Positions 4,925 to 6,819 of a stretch of 6,819 nt of DNA are shown piece by piece. Source of the DNA: Sphingomonadales bacterium UBA7473 (GTDB lineage: Bacteria > Pseudomonadota > Alphaproteobacteria > Sphingomonadales > Sphingomonadaceae); NCBI GenBank assembly GCA_002478575.1, contig DLOX01000059.1, positions 13,001 to 19,819 of the forward strand. The letters are read 5' to 3'. Positions within the stretch are counted from its first letter, which is position 1. Each line of letters opens with the position of its first letter. Made by a program: the position numbers and the translations under genes. The notes under the pieces were generated by a model that made no database searches, was not told the DNA's origin, and saw nothing but the letters and a program-made list of their open reading frames with translations.

Positions 4925-6819
4925 TCCGCAGGCTCAGCATGAACGATCCGACGAGAACGCTCGGCCTGCTCACGATATTCTTGCTGCCAATCGGTCGGAC
5001 CGTTTGACGCGCTAATCTGCACCGCCGTCACCTTATACTCGGGGCAGTTCGTGGCCCAGTCGGAATAGTCGGTGGTGACGACATTCGCCTGCGTGTCTGG
5101 ATGATGGAAGGTTGTGTAGACAACGCCAGGTGCCACGCGATCAGTCACTTGCGCCCGCAAGGTGGTTTCCCCGGCGCGAGAAGCGAGCTTGATCCAATCA
5201 CCAGTTTTCAGGCCGCGATCTTCGGCATCAACCGGATGGATTTCCAGCACATCTTCTTGATGCCAAGCGACATTGTCCGTTCGCCGTGTCTGCGCGCCGA
5301 CATTATAATGGCTCAGAATACGGCCAGTTGTGAGGAGGAGGGGGAAGCGCGGCCCGGTCTTCTCATCAGTCGGCACATAATCCGTCACGACAAACTTGCC
5401 TTTGCCGCGCACAAAGCCATCAATATGCATGATCGGTGAGCCATTGGGGGCAGCTTCATTGACGGGCCACTGCAGCGAACCTTCAGCGTCCAAACGGCCA
5501 AAGCTAACGCCAGCAAAGCTAGGTGTCAGGCGAGCGACTTCATCCATAATCTCGCTGGGATGGCTATAGTTCCAATCAAGGCCCATCGCTTGAGCGAGCC
5601 GCTGTGTCACTTCCCAATCGCCTAGACCATTGAGCGGCGTCATCACCTTTCGGACCAGCTGAATGCGGCGCTCAGCATTGGTAAAGGTACCATCCTTTTC
5701 GAGGAAGGTCGAACCGGGCAGGAAGATATGCGCGTAGTTCGCGGTCTCGTTCAGGAACAGGTCCTGCACGATCACGCATTCCATCGCGGCAAGGCCGGCC
5801 GAAACATGGGCCGTGTTAGGGTCTGATTGCAGGATATCTTCGCCCTGCACATAGAGCGCCTTGAACACGCCATCGGTTGCCGCATCCAGCATATTGGGAA
5901 TGCGCAGACCGGGCTCTGGATCGAGGCGAACGCCCCATTCGCCTTCGAACAAACTGCGTGTCGCGCCATCGCTGACATGGCGATATCCGGCCAGCTCGTG
6001 GGGGAAGCTCCCCATATCGCAGGCGCCTTGGACATTATTCTGGCCACGCAGAGGGTTCACACCAACGCCTCGCCGTCCGATATTGCCGGTTGCCATAGCG
6101 AGATTGGCGATGGCCATCACGGTTGAGCTGCCTTGGCTATGTTCAGTCACGCCGAGGCCGTAGTAAATCGCTCCATTAGGCTCAGTCGCGAAAATGCGAG
6201 CGGCTTTGCGGACGTCACTGGCCGCCACTTGAGTGATGGCTTCCAGCGTTTCGGGAGAGTTACGTTCTTGGCCGACAAAGTCAGCCCAATGGCTAAACTC
6301 ATCCCAATCGCAGCGTTCGCGAACGAAAGCTTCGTCGACCAAGCCTTCGGTTACGATGACATGAGCCATAGCGGTCAAGATCGCGACATTGGTTCCGGGA
6401 CGGAGGGGCAAATGCGCGTCCGCTTCGATATGGGGAGAGCGGACAAGATCGGTCCTGCGCGGATCGATGACGATTAACTTCGCGCCCGGGCGCCCATCTT
6501 GCCCCCGCAGGCGTCGTTTCATCCGGCTTGCAAATACAGGGTGCGCGTCGGTGGGGTTTGCGCCGATCACGAGGATCACGTCACTGTCTTCAACTGAATC
6601 AAAGTCTTGTGTGCCAGCGCTTGTGCCAAAGGTTGTTTTCAGGCCGTAACCCGTCGGCGAATGGCAAACGCGTGCACACGTATCGACATTATTATTGCCA
6701 AAGCCCGCCCGGACCAGCTTTTGGACCAAGAATGTCTCTTCATTGGTGCAGCGGCTGGAGGTGATGCCACCAATCGAATCCTGGCCATGCTGGGCCTGGA
6801 TGCGGCGGAACTCGCTGGC
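4921..6819 (-). CDS. fdsA: NAD-dependent formate dehydrogenase alpha (catalytic) subunit FdsA, C-terminal 632 residues
   Basis: FdsA is the bis-MGD molybdenum (or tungsten) subunit that oxidises formate to CO2; electrons pass through Fe-S clusters to the FMN/NAD subunit FdsB. The reading frame is open to the window edge, so the gene continues to the right: the N-terminal ferredoxin-like and [4Fe-4S] domains (about 300 residues in relatives) are missing, as are fdsB and fdsG. Numbering from the first complete codon, the active-site pair Cys-His falls at 52-53 in NNVDTCARVCH. Cys52 is the metal ligand where E. coli FdhF has selenocysteine, so this is a Cys enzyme. RGQNNVQGACDMG begins at Arg258, equivalent to the formate-orienting arginine of FdhF. 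The molybdopterin dinucleotide-binding C-terminal domain covers about 491-601 (LLLTTGRILSHYNVG onward). The TTG at 6729 is internal and not a start. The stop overlaps the fdsD ATG by four bases. Confidence 0.96.
   Translation of the reverse strand, partial: ASEFRRIQAQHGQDSIGGITSSRCTNEETFLVQKLVRAGFGNNNVDTCARVCHSPTGYGLKTTFGTSAGTQDFDSVEDSDVILVIGANPTDAHPVFASRMKRRLRGQDGRPGAKLIVIDPRRTDLVRSPHIEADAHLPLRPGTNVAILTAMAHVIVTEGLVDEAFVRERCDWDEFSHWADFVGQERNSPETLEAITQVAASDVRKAARIFATEPNGAIYYGLGVTEHSQGSSTVMAIANLAMATGNIGRRGVGVNPLRGQNNVQGACDMGSFPHELAGYRHVSDGATRSLFEGEWGVRLDPEPGLRIPNMLDAATDGVFKALYVQGEDILQSDPNTAHVSAGLAAMECVIVQDLFLNETANYAHIFLPGSTFLEKDGTFTNAERRIQLVRKVMTPLNGLGDWEVTQRLAQAMGLDWNYSHPSEIMDEVARLTPSFAGVSFGRLDAEGSLQWPVNEAAPNGSPIMHIDGFVRGKGKFVVTDYVPTDEKTGPRFPLLLTTGRILSHYNVGAQTRRTDNVAWHQEDVLEIHPVDAEDRGLKTGDWIKLASRAGETTLRAQVTDRVAPGVVYTTFHHPDTQANVVTTDYSDWATNCPEYKVTAVQISASNGPTDWQQEYREQAERSRRIVHAEPAE

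Noticed and set aside
6727..6729. TTG as a start codon for fdsA
   Set aside because: The frame stays open to the window edge, and the 30 residues upstream (including SSRCTNEE) are normal internal FdsA sequence.

Overview
The window looks like part of an alphaproteobacterial chromosome. The features pointing there are moderate-to-high GC, tightly overlapping genes, a GcvA-type LysR regulator and an Fds-type NAD-linked formate dehydrogenase. A sphingomonad-like source is plausible from the flavour of the proteins, but this is an impression and not a demonstrated placement. The DNA is almost fully coding. The only real intergenic gap is about 106 bases (2885-2990). No RNA genes, insertion sequences or CRISPR arrays are visible.

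Left half (1-2884, minus strand): three genes form one tightly packed operon, read right to left. First is a Rieske non-heme iron oxygenase (1676-2884) with the catalytic signature of the quaternary-ammonium demethylases (GbcA glycine-betaine monooxygenase, Stc2 stachydrine demethylase, CntA carnitine oxygenase). Next is a PLP enzyme of the Cys/Met-metabolism family (cystathionine gamma-synthase/gamma-lyase type, 427-1686), which overlaps the Rieske gene by 11 bases. Last is the N-terminal part of an FAD/NAD(P) oxidoreductase (1-427), joined to it by a TGATG stop/start overlap and running off the window.

Middle (2885-3974): a divergently transcribed GcvA-type LysR regulator (plus strand) shares the short intergenic region with the Rieske operon and is the natural candidate to control it. 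Its 3' end overlaps the 3' end of fdhD on the opposite strand by 53 bases.

Right half (3922-6819, minus strand): the distal end of a formate dehydrogenase operon, in the order fdsA (C-terminal two thirds; gene enters from the right edge), fdsD, fdhD. All three are overlapped for translational coupling.

Working model (inference): Rieske demethylases release a methyl group as formaldehyde. If the cell converts it to formate, the neighbouring formate dehydrogenase could oxidise the formate to CO2 and recover NADH. The PLP enzyme and the flavoprotein would then process the demethylated amino-acid skeleton. The combination of a GbcA-type oxygenase with a gamma-lyase-family enzyme matches no pathway I can name, so it is the most interesting part of the window. 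The substrate cannot be read from the sequence.
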